Source: G963668605 sp963668605 (GTDB lineage Bacteria > Acidobacteriota > Terriglobia > Bryobacterales > Bryobacteraceae). From it: DNA of 64,000 nucleotides. The stretch lies in assembly GCA_963668605.1 (NCBI GenBank), contig OY764903.1, forward strand, positions 5,332,001 through 5,396,000, in the 5' to 3' direction. The position numbers were made by a program, and so were the translations under genes. Under the pieces are notes generated by a model that saw nothing but the letters and a program-made list of their open reading frames with translations, searched no databases and was not told where the DNA came from. Below, piece after piece: positions 26,280-34,742 of the stretch (positions are counted from its first letter, which is position 1; the number at the start of each line of letters is the position of its first letter).

Positions 26280-27362
26280 CTAACCCTTCTGGCCGAAATA
26301 GGCCACGATCCCCAGAAGCAGCGTGTCCTGGTTCCGGTGATTTGCAGTCTGGTTGCCGCGATTGAAGTAAGGCTGGCCGGACCAGTCACGCCGGTATTCC
26401 AGGCGGGACAAAATTCCCTGTCTCATCTTGAACTCCGCCGTCATCGTAAGCTCTTTCGCTTTCTGCACTACTCCGCTCGTGAATCCCGTCGCGTCGTTAT
26501 ACCACTCCAGGCGTGGGCTCAGAGCGAACCGGTCGTTTACCTGAAACTTGGCCGCACCCGCGACGCCGACCCAGCGGTCGCGCCCTGGGCCAACACGCTT
26601 GTCGGTGCCGTAATCGAAATTGATATAAGCGTTGAATTTCCCGCTCGGCGTGAATTGCAGCGTCGTGTCGTAAATCTGGCGCTTGCCCTGATTCGTGCCC
26701 GTCTTCTCCGGACCAACCATGTAATTGTGTGTCCAGGTCACCTTCGAGCTATTGAGCGTCCCGCTGAAACCAACCGTTTTGCCGGAGTTGTTATCGTCCA
26801 CGTTGTTCCAGCCGTTCACCACGTGGAAACCGCCCGTGAAGTGTTTGCCAAACGGCATCGATGTGCGCACACCAAAGTGCGTGTACGGAGTTGCCAGCGT
26901 GTATAGCAGGGAACGGGAGTAGTTCCAATTGCTGTGGGTTTCGATCACCTCTGCCCCGAGCGGCGTTGCATATTTACCGAAGTCCACCTGAAAGCCTTTG
27001 GCTGCCGGCGGTTTCAGGCTGATGAACGCCTGCTCCACATTGCGCATGGCCTCCGGCTCTCTACTGCTGCTGTGGATTAATTCAAAGGCCCTGCCAAAGC
27101 CCAGATCAACGCGAAAGCCGATCGGGTCCGGAGTGTGCTCCAGACTCAGTTTGGCCATGTTAAGGTCGAACGAATTAGCCTTGTAATCAAAGTTCCTGAT
27201 CTGGTTGATCTGATTGTTGGGATGGTTGAATCCCAGGCTGTAATAACCATCAATCAACCCGCTCAAATCAATCGGACCCACCGTCCATGCCTTCGGAGCG
27301 GGTGTGTTCTGCGCCGATACCAGTTCCGCAGTACACGCGAGAATCCAGACAGCACGCATCAT
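26280..27362 (-). CDS. Outer-membrane beta-barrel porin (OmpL/BBP2-like) inside the kdp run
   Basis: 360 residues with a short signal peptide (cleavage near VSAQ) and a beta-strand-rich body of alternating aromatic and polar residues. It begins with LSGLIDGYYSLGFNHP, and a later segment reads VEQAFISLKPP. FGKYATPLGAEVIE and a final strand GIVAYFGQKG are typical of the putative porin-2 (OmpL-like) family. It would form an outer-membrane channel; selectivity cannot be read. It starts seven bases after kdpC and ends 33 bases before the first KdpD-like gene, so co-expression with the potassium pump is likely. I recall similar porins beside kdp genes in some other phyla, but this is from memory. 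Confidence 0.78.
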   Translation of the reverse strand: MMRAVWILACTAELVSAQNTPAPKAWTVGPIDLSGLIDGYYSLGFNHPNNQINQIRNFDYKANSFDLNMAKLSLEHTPDPIGFRVDLGFGRAFELIHSSSREPEAMRNVEQAFISLKPPAAKGFQVDFGKYATPLGAEVIETHSNWNYSRSLLYTLATPYTHFGVRTSMPFGKHFTGGFHVVNGWNNVDDNNSGKTVGFSGTLNSSKVTWTHNYMVGPEKTGTNQGKRQIYDTTLQFTPSGKFNAYINFDYGTDKRVGPGRDRWVGVAGAAKFQVNDRFALSPRLEWYNDATGFTSGVVQKAKELTMTAEFKMRQGILSRLEYRRDWSGQPYFNRGNQTANHRNQDTLLLGIVAYFGQKG

Positions 27363-27369
27363 TACGTGT

Positions 27370-27948
27370 CTACTTGTTTGAATACTTCTCCAGCGCGAGA
27401 TTCAGCCGCAGCACATTGACGCGTGGCTCGCCCAGGAAGCCAAGGGTGCGACCGTCGACGTGCAGCGCGATCAACTTGCGAGTCTCGTCCACGGAGACTC
27501 CGCGCGACTTCGCAACGCGCCCAGCTTGAGCTTCCGCCGAGGCCGGACTGATCTCGGGATCCAGACCACTGGCCGAAGTTGTCAACGCATCCGCGGGAAT
27601 CGGTCCCTGAAAATCTGGGTTCTCCTCACGGAACTTCACGACGGACTTCTTCACGCGATCGAGAAGTTTTGGGTTCGTAGGCCCCAGATTGGATCCATTC
27701 GATGCGGCGGCATCATATCCTTTCTCTCCGGCAGCCGACGGGCGCGGATGGAAGTACTCGGGCTTCGTGAAATCCTGTCCGATCAACTCCGATCCGATGA
27801 CTTTGCCGTTCTCGACAATCAGGCTTCCCGACGCCTGGTGTGGAAACGCCAGCTTCGCGATTCCGGTGACCAATGACGGGTACAACAATCCGGTAAGTGC
27901 AGTCATAAGCAGTGTGATTCTGATTGCCGTTGAGAATTGTTTGAACAT
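27370..27948 (-). CDS. kdpC: Potassium-transporting ATPase subunit C
   Basis: 192 residues, the single-pass KdpC subunit of the high-affinity K+ pump KdpFABC, thought to assist ATP binding and complex stability. The N-terminal membrane helix lies at about residues 9-30. The periplasmic or peripheral part carries the family segments GSELIGQDFTKPEYFHPRPSA, GSNLGPTNPKLLDRV, and DALTTSASGLDPEISPASA, followed by RVAKSRG and HVDGRTLGFLGEPRVNVL. It follows kdpB by eight bases with a TAGGAG ribosome-binding site and precedes the porin by seven. Confidence 0.95.
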   Translation of the reverse strand: MFKQFSTAIRITLLMTALTGLLYPSLVTGIAKLAFPHQASGSLIVENGKVIGSELIGQDFTKPEYFHPRPSAAGEKGYDAAASNGSNLGPTNPKLLDRVKKSVVKFREENPDFQGPIPADALTTSASGLDPEISPASAEAQAGRVAKSRGVSVDETRKLIALHVDGRTLGFLGEPRVNVLRLNLALEKYSNK

Positions 27949-27956
27949 GATTTCTC

Positions 27957-30071
27957 CTACGCAAGCCTGAGCAAGTGCACGATCTGATCGATCAGCCAGA
28001 TGCCTGGAAACGGCACGGCAATGCCGCCCAGACCGTAGATCAGCAGGTTGCGGCGCAGCAGGGCGTCGGCGCCGCCCGGCTTGTATTGAACTCCACGCAG
28101 TGCCAGCGGCACCAGCGCAATGATGATCAGGGCGTTAAAGATCACCGCCGACAGGATCGCGCTCTGCGGGCTGTGCAGCCCCATGACGTTCAGATGCCCG
28201 AGCGCCGGATAGGTTGCCATGAACATCGCCGGAATGATCGCGAAGTATTTCGCTACGTCGTTCGAGATTGAAAACGTAGTCAAGGCTCCACGCGTGATCA
28301 GCAGTTGCTTGCCAATCGCAACTACCTCAATCAGCTTTGTCGGATTGCTGTCGAGATCGACCATGTTGCCGGCTTCTTTCGCAGCCATCGTGCCCGTGTT
28401 CATGGCGAGACCCACATCGGCTTGTGCGAGGGCCGGTGCGTCGTTGGTTCCATCACCCGTCATCGCAACCAGCCGACCGGCCGCCTGTTCCTTGCGGATG
28501 TATTCCAGCTTGTCCTTCGGCGTCGCTTGTGCCAGAAAATCATCGACGCCCGCCTCATTCGCAATCGCTGCGGCGGTCAGCGGATTGTCGCCCGTGATCA
28601 TTACGCTGCGAATACCCATGGTGCGCAATTGTGCAATGCGCTCCTTCATGCCACCCTTGACGATGTCTTTCAGTTGGACCAGGCCCAACAACTGTTCGGC
28701 ATCCGCGACGGCCAGCGGAGTGCCGCCGGACCGCGAAATCTTATCGGAAAGCTCCAGGAATCCGGCCGGCACAACGCCGCCTTCTTCGGCGACAAACTTC
28801 GCGATGGCATCGCTTGCGCCCTTGCGCAAACGGCGTCCGTCGATATCGACGCCGCTCATGCGCGTGTACGCCGAAAAGGGTATAAAGTGTGCTTCGTGGT
28901 CCGCGATATGGCGGCCACGTAGCCCGTACTTCTCCTTCGCCAGAACCACGATGGAACGGCCCTCGGGCGTCTCGTCGGCCAAGCTTGAGAGTTGCGCCGC
29001 ATCAGCCAGGTCAGCCTCGCTCACTCCGGCAACGGGAATGAACTCGACAGCCTGGCGGTTGCCCATCGTGATCGTACCGGTCTTATCGAGCAGCAGCGTG
29101 TTCACGTCGCCGGATGCCTCCACGGCTTTGCCGCTCATCGCGAGGACATTGTGCTGCATCACACGGTCCATGCCGGCGATCCCGATGGCGGACAGCAGAC
29201 CTCCGATCGTGGTCGGAATCAGACACACCAGCAACGCCGTGAGCACGGGCACCGAGGGAACGCTACCGGCGCCGGTCGAGGCGACGCCGAAAATCGCAAA
29301 GGGCTGTAGCGTCACAACGGCCAGGAGGAAGATCAGCGTCAGCCCTGCAATCAGGATGTTGAGTGCGACTTCGTTCGGCGTCTTCTGCCGCTCCGCGCCT
29401 TCCACCAGCGCGATCATGCGGTCCAAGAATGTTTCTCCGGGGTTGGAAGTGATCTTCACTTTGATCTGATCCGAGAGCACCTTGGTGCCCCCAGTGACAG
29501 CGCTCCGGTCGCCCCCCGATTCGCGAATCACCGGAGCGCTCTCACCCGTGATCACGGATTCATCAACGGTCGCGATGCCGTCGATTACGTCACCATCCCC
29601 AGGGATGACGTCGCCCGTGTCACAGATCACGATATCGCCTGCGCGCAGTTGCGATGCGGAAACCAGCTCGAACTTAGCGCCTCCGCCGATGACGCGCTTT
29701 GCGGCCGAGTCGCTCTTCGTTTTGCGCAGTGAATCCGCCTGGGCCTTCCCGCGCGCCTCTGCCATCGCTTCCGCGAAGTTGGCGAACAACACGGTAAACC
29801 ACAGCCAGATTGAAATCTGAACATTGAAGCCGAATCCCCGGGCTCCCGTGAATGCGTCGCGGAGGGTGAACAGTGTTGTCACCAGCGCGCCCACTTCCAC
29901 CACGAAGATCACCGGATTCTTAGCCAGCGTTAGCGGATTGAGTTTCCGGAAGGCATCCTTCAGCGCGCGCCTCACGATTTCCGTGTCGAACAACGGCCGC
30001 GCGTGCGCCAACTTTTTGGGAAGCAGTGCAGTGAGTTCCGTTTTCGGTTCGTCGATCAATGTCGCAGACAT
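27957..30071 (-). CDS. kdpB: Potassium-transporting ATPase ATP-binding subunit (P-type)
   Basis: 704 residues, the catalytic P-type ATPase subunit of KdpFABC. The phosphorylation motif DKTGTIT has its aspartate at about residue 329. The actuator-domain loop TGES is present (ESVITGESAPVIRESGG), as are the nucleotide-domain segment RKGASDAI and the hinge motif MTGDGTNDAPALAQADVG. Seven membrane helices are expected and visible as hydrophobic runs. The ATG at 30071 (MSATLIDEP) is chosen because it lies two bases beyond the kdpA stop; the frame open further upstream overlaps kdpA. Confidence 0.96.
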   Translation of the reverse strand: MSATLIDEPKTELTALLPKKLAHARPLFDTEIVRRALKDAFRKLNPLTLAKNPVIFVVEVGALVTTLFTLRDAFTGARGFGFNVQISIWLWFTVLFANFAEAMAEARGKAQADSLRKTKSDSAAKRVIGGGAKFELVSASQLRAGDIVICDTGDVIPGDGDVIDGIATVDESVITGESAPVIRESGGDRSAVTGGTKVLSDQIKVKITSNPGETFLDRMIALVEGAERQKTPNEVALNILIAGLTLIFLLAVVTLQPFAIFGVASTGAGSVPSVPVLTALLVCLIPTTIGGLLSAIGIAGMDRVMQHNVLAMSGKAVEASGDVNTLLLDKTGTITMGNRQAVEFIPVAGVSEADLADAAQLSSLADETPEGRSIVVLAKEKYGLRGRHIADHEAHFIPFSAYTRMSGVDIDGRRLRKGASDAIAKFVAEEGGVVPAGFLELSDKISRSGGTPLAVADAEQLLGLVQLKDIVKGGMKERIAQLRTMGIRSVMITGDNPLTAAAIANEAGVDDFLAQATPKDKLEYIRKEQAAGRLVAMTGDGTNDAPALAQADVGLAMNTGTMAAKEAGNMVDLDSNPTKLIEVVAIGKQLLITRGALTTFSISNDVAKYFAIIPAMFMATYPALGHLNVMGLHSPQSAILSAVIFNALIIIALVPLALRGVQYKPGGADALLRRNLLIYGLGGIAVPFPGIWLIDQIVHLLRLA

Positions 30072-30073
30072 GC

Positions 30074-31843
30074 TTAGCTCCAGTTGCTTGTCCACATCAG
30101 AAAGTGCTCAACAATCGGACCCAGCGACAATGCAGGGAAGTAAGTCAGGGCGCCGACAATAATCACCGTGCCAACCAGCAGTCCCACAAATAGAGCTCCA
30201 TGCGTCGGAAGCGTTCCCGCGGTTTCCGGAATCTTCTTCTTTGCCGCCAGACTGCCGGCAGCGGCCAGCAGCGGAATGATCATGAAGAAGCGCCCCAGCA
30301 GCATCGCGAGTCCCAGCGTGTAGTTGTACCAGGGCGTGTTTGCATTCAAGCCCGCAAAAGCGGAACCGTTGTTGGCCACGCCGCTCGAATACGCATAAAG
30401 GATCTCGCTGAATCCGTGCGGTCCGGTGTTGTTCAGGTTCGCGATCGGATGCCCCGGTGCGTTCCAGTATCCGTTCTTGGGAAGCTCGATCACCGAAGAT
30501 GCCGCTGCCAGCACGAGAACGCCGAACGCCATCGCGATCATCGCCACCATCGCCATTTTTACTTCCTTCTGCTCGATCTTCTTGCCCAGATACTCGGGCG
30601 TCCTGCCAACCATCAGTCCGGCGATGAAGACGGCCAGAATCGCGAACAGCAACATGCCATATAGGCCGGCTCCAACGCCGCCGAAGATCACCTCTCCCAG
30701 ATGCATGTTGAACAGCGGAACCAAACCGCCGAGCGGGGTGAAGCTGTCATGCATTCCGTTAACGGCGCCACAGCTTGCGTCGGTCGTGATCGTGGCGAAC
30801 AACGCCGTCGCGCCGATTCCGAAGCGGACCTCTTTGCCTTCCATGTTGCCGCCGGCTTGAGTCTCGGTCGCCGATTGCTGAATGCCGAGGTTTGCGAGAA
30901 TCGGATTTCCGCTCTGCTCGGCCACGCCGCAAGCGAGCACTCCGGCGATAAACAAGACTGCCATCGCGGCCCATAACGCCCAGCCCTGGCGTGTGTCGCC
31001 GACCATCTTTCCGAACGTATACGTGAGTCCCGCGGGAATCGCAAAGATCATAATCATCTGCACAAAATTAGTAAGCGGGGTCGGGTTCTCGAATGGATGC
31101 GCCGAATTCGCGTTGAAGAATCCGCCGCCGTTTGTGCCGATCATTTTGATCGCTTCTTGAGATGCCACTGGTCCCTGCGCGATCACTTGCGGCGCACCTT
31201 CCAGTGTTGTCGCTTGCGTGTACGGATCCAGATTCTGGATCACTCCCTGCGAGACGAAGAACACTGCGCCGAGCAGCGAGAGCGGCAACAAAACGTATAG
31301 CGTGGCGCGCGTCAGATCGACCCAGAAATTGCCGAGGGTGTGCGCCTGTTGGCGTGCGAATCCCCGCACCAGCGCGATTGCCACAGCCAATCCAGCCGCG
31401 GCCGAAGCAAAGTTCTGCACAGCCAGGCCCGACATTTGCACCAGATAGCTGAGCGTGCTTTCGCCGCTATAGGACTGCCAGTTGGTGTTGGTCACGAAGC
31501 TGGCCGCTGTGTTGAACGCGAGGTCGGGCGTCATACTCGGCCCGAGCCGCATGGGATTTAGTGGCAGCCATAGTTGCATGCGCTGCAACAGATACAACAG
31601 CACGAAGCTGGCGAAACTGAATGCAAGTAACGACGAGGCGTATTGTGTCCAGCGCTGCTCTGCCTCGGCGCGGACGCCGCACAAACGATAGACCAGCCGC
31701 TCGAGCGGCCCGATCACGTGTGATAAGAAGCTCCTTTCGCCGGAGAATACCCGTGCCATGTAGGCGCCCAGCGGCTTCGTCACGGCCAGCAGTATCAGCA
31801 GATATGCGAGAAATTGAACAACACTGAAGGTAGTCATACCCAT
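30074..31843 (-). CDS. kdpA: Potassium-transporting ATPase potassium-binding subunit
   Basis: About 589 residues, the channel-like K+-translocating subunit of KdpFABC in the SKT superfamily. The four pore-loop regions are recognisable: VTNTNWQSYSGES, a segment with IGTNGGGFFNANSAHPFENP, ATITTDASCGAVNGM and VANNGSAFAGLN, each containing selectivity-filter glycines. Ten hydrophobic segments are visible. The start is ATG 31843 (MGMTTF) or 31837 (MTTF), immediately after the kdpF stop at 31848. Its stop is two bases from the kdpB start. Confidence 0.95.
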   Translation of the reverse strand: MGMTTFSVVQFLAYLLILLAVTKPLGAYMARVFSGERSFLSHVIGPLERLVYRLCGVRAEAEQRWTQYASSLLAFSFASFVLLYLLQRMQLWLPLNPMRLGPSMTPDLAFNTAASFVTNTNWQSYSGESTLSYLVQMSGLAVQNFASAAAGLAVAIALVRGFARQQAHTLGNFWVDLTRATLYVLLPLSLLGAVFFVSQGVIQNLDPYTQATTLEGAPQVIAQGPVASQEAIKMIGTNGGGFFNANSAHPFENPTPLTNFVQMIMIFAIPAGLTYTFGKMVGDTRQGWALWAAMAVLFIAGVLACGVAEQSGNPILANLGIQQSATETQAGGNMEGKEVRFGIGATALFATITTDASCGAVNGMHDSFTPLGGLVPLFNMHLGEVIFGGVGAGLYGMLLFAILAVFIAGLMVGRTPEYLGKKIEQKEVKMAMVAMIAMAFGVLVLAAASSVIELPKNGYWNAPGHPIANLNNTGPHGFSEILYAYSSGVANNGSAFAGLNANTPWYNYTLGLAMLLGRFFMIIPLLAAAGSLAAKKKIPETAGTLPTHGALFVGLLVGTVIIVGALTYFPALSLGPIVEHFLMWTSNWS

Positions 31844-31847
31844 TCCG

Positions 31848-31931
31848 TCAGAAACGCTCCGGCCGCAGAAGCGCATATAACAAGTATGCGAGTAGCCCTA
31901 TGCTGCACAGTCCCCCGATCACATATTCCAT
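31848..31931 (-). CDS. kdpF: KdpF small membrane subunit (27 residues)
   Basis: A 27-codon gene reading MEYVIGGLCSIG then LLAYLLYALLRPERF. This matches the KdpF pattern: one hydrophobic helix ending in a basic LLRPERF tail, as in known KdpF peptides that stabilise the KdpABC complex. A TAGGAG site (overlapping the previous stop) lies seven bases before the ATG. It ends five bases before kdpA. Confidence 0.88.
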   Translation of the reverse strand: MEYVIGGLCSIGLLAYLLYALLRPERF

Positions 31932-31941
31932 AGCTGTTCTC

Positions 31942-32025
31942 CTACAATCGATCGCAGGCCTTGGTGAAGGCCCAGCACACTCCGAAAAATGCGAGCGCGG
32001 TTAGCACATAAAACAGATCAAGCAT
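31942..32025 (-). CDS. 27-residue membrane peptide upstream of kdpF
   Basis: A 27-codon reading frame, MLDLFYVLTALAFF then GVCWAFTKACDRL. It has one hydrophobic helix and a basic C-terminus. The ribosome-binding GAGG overlaps the stop of the upstream USP-like gene, and its own TAG stop forms part of the kdpF ribosome-binding site, so it is embedded between two coupled genes. I recall short peptides of similar pattern (helix, then CDRL/CERL end) next to kdp operons, but do not know a function. It could be an additional small pump subunit. Confidence 0.6.
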   Translation of the reverse strand: MLDLFYVLTALAFFGVCWAFTKACDRL

Positions 32026-32032
32026 CTCATCC

Positions 32033-32479
32033 TCATTTCAGCGGCAGGAAGATAACGTGATGTGAGTTGCGCCTCAATGTGCGCGCTAACGAGGCGTCCT
32101 CATTCGGCCACCAGCGCTCGCGCCCGCACAGCATGACCAGCGATCTTGGCTGCAGAGTTCGAACCAGCGCCTCGGCCCGCTCGCGGCAGACCAGAACCCG
32201 CACCTCCAAGTCGTCCGGCAATCCCTCAGCGAGCGTGCGAATTTTGTCTTCCAGAAATCGCGGCGCTATTTGTGGGCGGTTCAGTGGCAGCGCAACTGGG
32301 ATCACTTCAGGAATCAGCACGACCAGCCGGGCTTCCAATTGTGAGGCAAGCTCACGTGCGGCCCGCAAAGCCGTAGCTGTAGCGGATGCTGTAGTGAAAA
32401 CTACATGGATATTGAATCTCGGCTCGGCGTTAAGACTCGAGCCCGGAGTGCCTGTGCCTGCTTCCATTTGGTTGTTCAT
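32033..32479 (-). CDS. Small universal-stress-protein-like protein of the kdp run
   Basis: 148 residues with an alpha/beta pattern resembling USP domains: a first strand FNIHVVFTTASA, a helix ALRAARELASQLEARLVVLIPEVI, and a closing strand SHHVIFLPLK. The usual ATP-binding glycine motif (GxxGx9GS/T) is not clear; SLVMLCGRERWW occupies that region, so nucleotide binding is uncertain. It lies between kdpE and the small membrane peptides. With the USP domains in the two KdpD-like proteins, it is the third USP-type module in the cluster. Start at ATG 32479 is preferred; the open frame extends to 32515. Confidence 0.6.
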   Translation of the reverse strand: MNNQMEAGTGTPGSSLNAEPRFNIHVVFTTASATATALRAARELASQLEARLVVLIPEVIPVALPLNRPQIAPRFLEDKIRTLAEGLPDDLEVRVLVCRERAEALVRTLQPRSLVMLCGRERWWPNEDASLARTLRRNSHHVIFLPLK

Positions 32480-32547
32480 GGCCTTGTTCCAAACCCAGAT
32501 TAGGGTGGAAGCCATAAAGAAGGCATAAAGAAGCGATCAGGATTTCG

Positions 32548-33234
32548 TCAGGGCGTTCGAAAGCGATATCCGACCCACGGCTCGGTCGTTATGTAGCGTG
32601 GGTTGGAAGGCTCAGGCTCAATCTTCTTGCGAAGCTGATTTACGAACACGCGCAGGTACTCGACCTCATCGCCGTAGTCCGGACCCCACACGGCCTGCAG
32701 CAGGCGACCGTGAGGAATCGCTTCGTTCGGATTCGAGATGAAGTACTGCAACAGATCAAACTCTTTCGGCGTCAGGCGGGTGGACTTGTCTCCGCGCCGC
32801 ACAACGCGTGCAGCCAAATCGATGGTGACATCCTCCAGCGTGAGTGACTGTTGTGATGCATCCGCGGGAGCGGTGCGCCGCAGCGAGGCTCGGATGCGCG
32901 CCAGCAGCTCCGGCGTGCTGAACGGCTTCGTGACGTAATCGTCCGCGCCCGCGTCCAGCGCTTCCACTTTGTCTTTCTCCGCGCTACGCACGGACAGGAT
33001 AATGATCGGCACATCCAGAGCGCCGCGAATCGTCCGGCACGCGGCCAAGCCGCCCATTCCCGGCATGTTCATGTCGAGTAGAATCAGGTCGGGCTTTTCA
33101 TCGCGCAGCTTTTCAAGAGCTTCCTCGCCGCTCTTGGCATCGCTCACGATATAGCCGCGTCCAATCAGCGTCGTGCGCATCACGCGCCGGATCTGCGGTT
33201 CATCGTCGACCACCAGAATCTTGGGATTGCTCAA
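32548..33234 (-). CDS. kdpE: KdpE-type response regulator (OmpR/PhoB family)
   Basis: 228 residues: a receiver domain (~1-118) with the acidic pocket in VVDDEPQ, the phosphoacceptor aspartate in LILLDMNMPGM and the lysine in YVTKPF, then a winged-helix DNA-binding domain (~130-228; LTPKEFDLLQYF, VEYLRVFVNQLRKKIE and GYRFRTP). KdpE activates kdpFABC transcription when potassium is limiting. The start is the TTG at 33234, which overlaps the kinase stop (TTGA) and directly precedes the receiver motif; the open frame upstream overlaps the kinase gene. A purine-rich GGGAGACAGA sits before it. Confidence 0.92.
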   Translation of the reverse strand: MSNPKILVVDDEPQIRRVMRTTLIGRGYIVSDAKSGEEALEKLRDEKPDLILLDMNMPGMGGLAACRTIRGALDVPIIILSVRSAEKDKVEALDAGADDYVTKPFSTPELLARIRASLRRTAPADASQQSLTLEDVTIDLAARVVRRGDKSTRLTPKEFDLLQYFISNPNEAIPHGRLLQAVWGPDYGDEVEYLRVFVNQLRKKIEPEPSNPRYITTEPWVGYRFRTP

Positions 33235-34685
33235 TCTGTCTCCCTGCCTTCCGCCAACGGCAGCGTGAACAGAAATTGCGCGCCTTCGCCCGGCTTGCTC
33301 TCGACGCGAATCTCGCCGCCGTGCGCGCACACAATCTCACGCGCAATCGCCAGCCCCATGCCCGTGCCCGGTATGCGTTCGCGCATCTCGCGCCCGCGGT
33401 AGAACTTGTCAAAGATGTGCGCCTGCTCAGCGGCGGGGATGCCACGACCGCGGTCCGCAATGCCAATCAGCATCGCGTCCGCTTCCACATGGGCAGTTAT
33501 CGTCAGCGGCGATCCGGGCGGCGAGTACTTCAGCGCATTGTCCAGCAACTGCCGGAAGACCAGACTGATGAATTCAGGATCGGCGCTAACCTGCGGAAGC
33601 TCCGCCGGCGCGCTAACCTCGACCTTGCGCCCCTCCAACGCGCCTGCCATGTGGCGCAGCGGTAGCTCGATCAGGCCGCTCACCGTCTGTGGGCGCGTTC
33701 GCAAGCGCAATTCCCCCGCCTCGATTCGTACCATCTGCAAAGATTCGCTGACCAGCGTATTGAGCCGGTCCGTCTCTTCATCCACAATCGAGAGCAATTC
33801 GCGCCGCGTGCCATCGAGCGAGGTGTCGTCCAGCATCGCGCTTGTCGCGGCTTTGATCGAGGTTAGTGGCGTCTTGAACTCGTGGGCCATCGCATCCAGC
33901 ATTGTGGATTTGATCTCTTCATTCTGCCGGGACGCTTCCGCGCGCGCCGCAATTTCCTGCGCCCGCGCGCGCTCCACGGCGACAGCAGCCAGACTCGCTA
34001 TCGCATGTAGTGCCGTGTCCGAAACGTTGCCGCCCAGTACCCCCAAACTTCCAGTCATTTGGCCGCCCAGCGTCACGGGCAGAAACGCGAGCCGCGCCTC
34101 GCTATCGCGCAGCAGCGTGGCCTGCATTGCGGCGTCACGCAAACGTTGCTCTGAGTTCGCGAGCTCCCATGCGCCGGCCGAACAGACGCGGTCGGCCGCA
34201 TGATCGAGGAACGCGGCGCCGTCCAGCTCAAACGTCTGTAGCACCTGTTTCACAATCTCGCCAGCTACAGATGCGGACGCGTCTATCAGCATCAATCCGC
34301 GGCTAAGCGCATACAGCCGCTCAACCTCTTGGCGCCGTTCGGTCGCCTCTATTGCCCTGCGCTTTTCACTTGCGGAGAGATGGCTCGCCACGCTGGCCGT
34401 GATCAGAAACGCCAACAACGCGATCCAGTTTTGCGGGTCCTCGATCGTGAACGTTCCCAGGGGTGGGAGGAAGAAAAAGTTGAAGCACAGAATCGCCAGC
34501 AACGACGCGCACAGCGATTCCACCAGCCCCCAGTGCGTCGCGATGCCGAGAATCGCCAGCAGAAACGTCAGCGCCACGGTCGTACTGTTGACCGCCAGCA
34601 CTCGAGAATAGAGCACACTGATCGCGCCAATCAGTAGAAACGAAGCGGCGATTCTCCAGACTCTGAGTGTCGGCGTGATACTCAC
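33231..34685 (-). CDS. kdpD: KdpD-type sensor histidine kinase lacking the KdpD/USP input half
   Basis: 484 residues. The N-terminal DUF4118 membrane domain (~10-105) has four hydrophobic segments (for example LCASLLAILCFNFFFLPP). A GAF-like domain (~120-235) follows. The kinase core has an H-box LDAMAHEFKTPLTSI (~272), an N-box FRQLLDNALKYSPPG, and G-boxes IADRGRGIP and GTGMGLAI. This is the C-terminal half of KdpD as a separate protein; the N-terminal half is encoded by two genes 7 kb downstream. It starts with GTG after CAGGGG and overlaps kdpE by four bases. It begins 58 bases after the SDR stop on the same strand. Confidence 0.88.
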   Translation of the reverse strand: MSITPTLRVWRIAASFLLIGAISVLYSRVLAVNSTTVALTFLLAILGIATHWGLVESLCASLLAILCFNFFFLPPLGTFTIEDPQNWIALLAFLITASVASHLSASEKRRAIEATERRQEVERLYALSRGLMLIDASASVAGEIVKQVLQTFELDGAAFLDHAADRVCSAGAWELANSEQRLRDAAMQATLLRDSEARLAFLPVTLGGQMTGSLGVLGGNVSDTALHAIASLAAVAVERARAQEIAARAEASRQNEEIKSTMLDAMAHEFKTPLTSIKAATSAMLDDTSLDGTRRELLSIVDEETDRLNTLVSESLQMVRIEAGELRLRTRPQTVSGLIELPLRHMAGALEGRKVEVSAPAELPQVSADPEFISLVFRQLLDNALKYSPPGSPLTITAHVEADAMLIGIADRGRGIPAAEQAHIFDKFYRGREMRERIPGTGMGLAIAREIVCAHGGEIRVESKPGEGAQFLFTLPLAEGRETD

Positions 34686-34742
34686 GCCCCTGATTGTACC
34701 GGACCTGCGTCCTCGCCCACTGGCAGCCGCCGCCTGGTTCTC

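Noticed and set aside
23188..34685. ThuA protein as a functional part of the potassium system
   Set aside because: It is on the same strand 34 bases after the last KdpD-like gene, but ThuA proteins have no known link to K+ transport, so adjacency alone is not enough.
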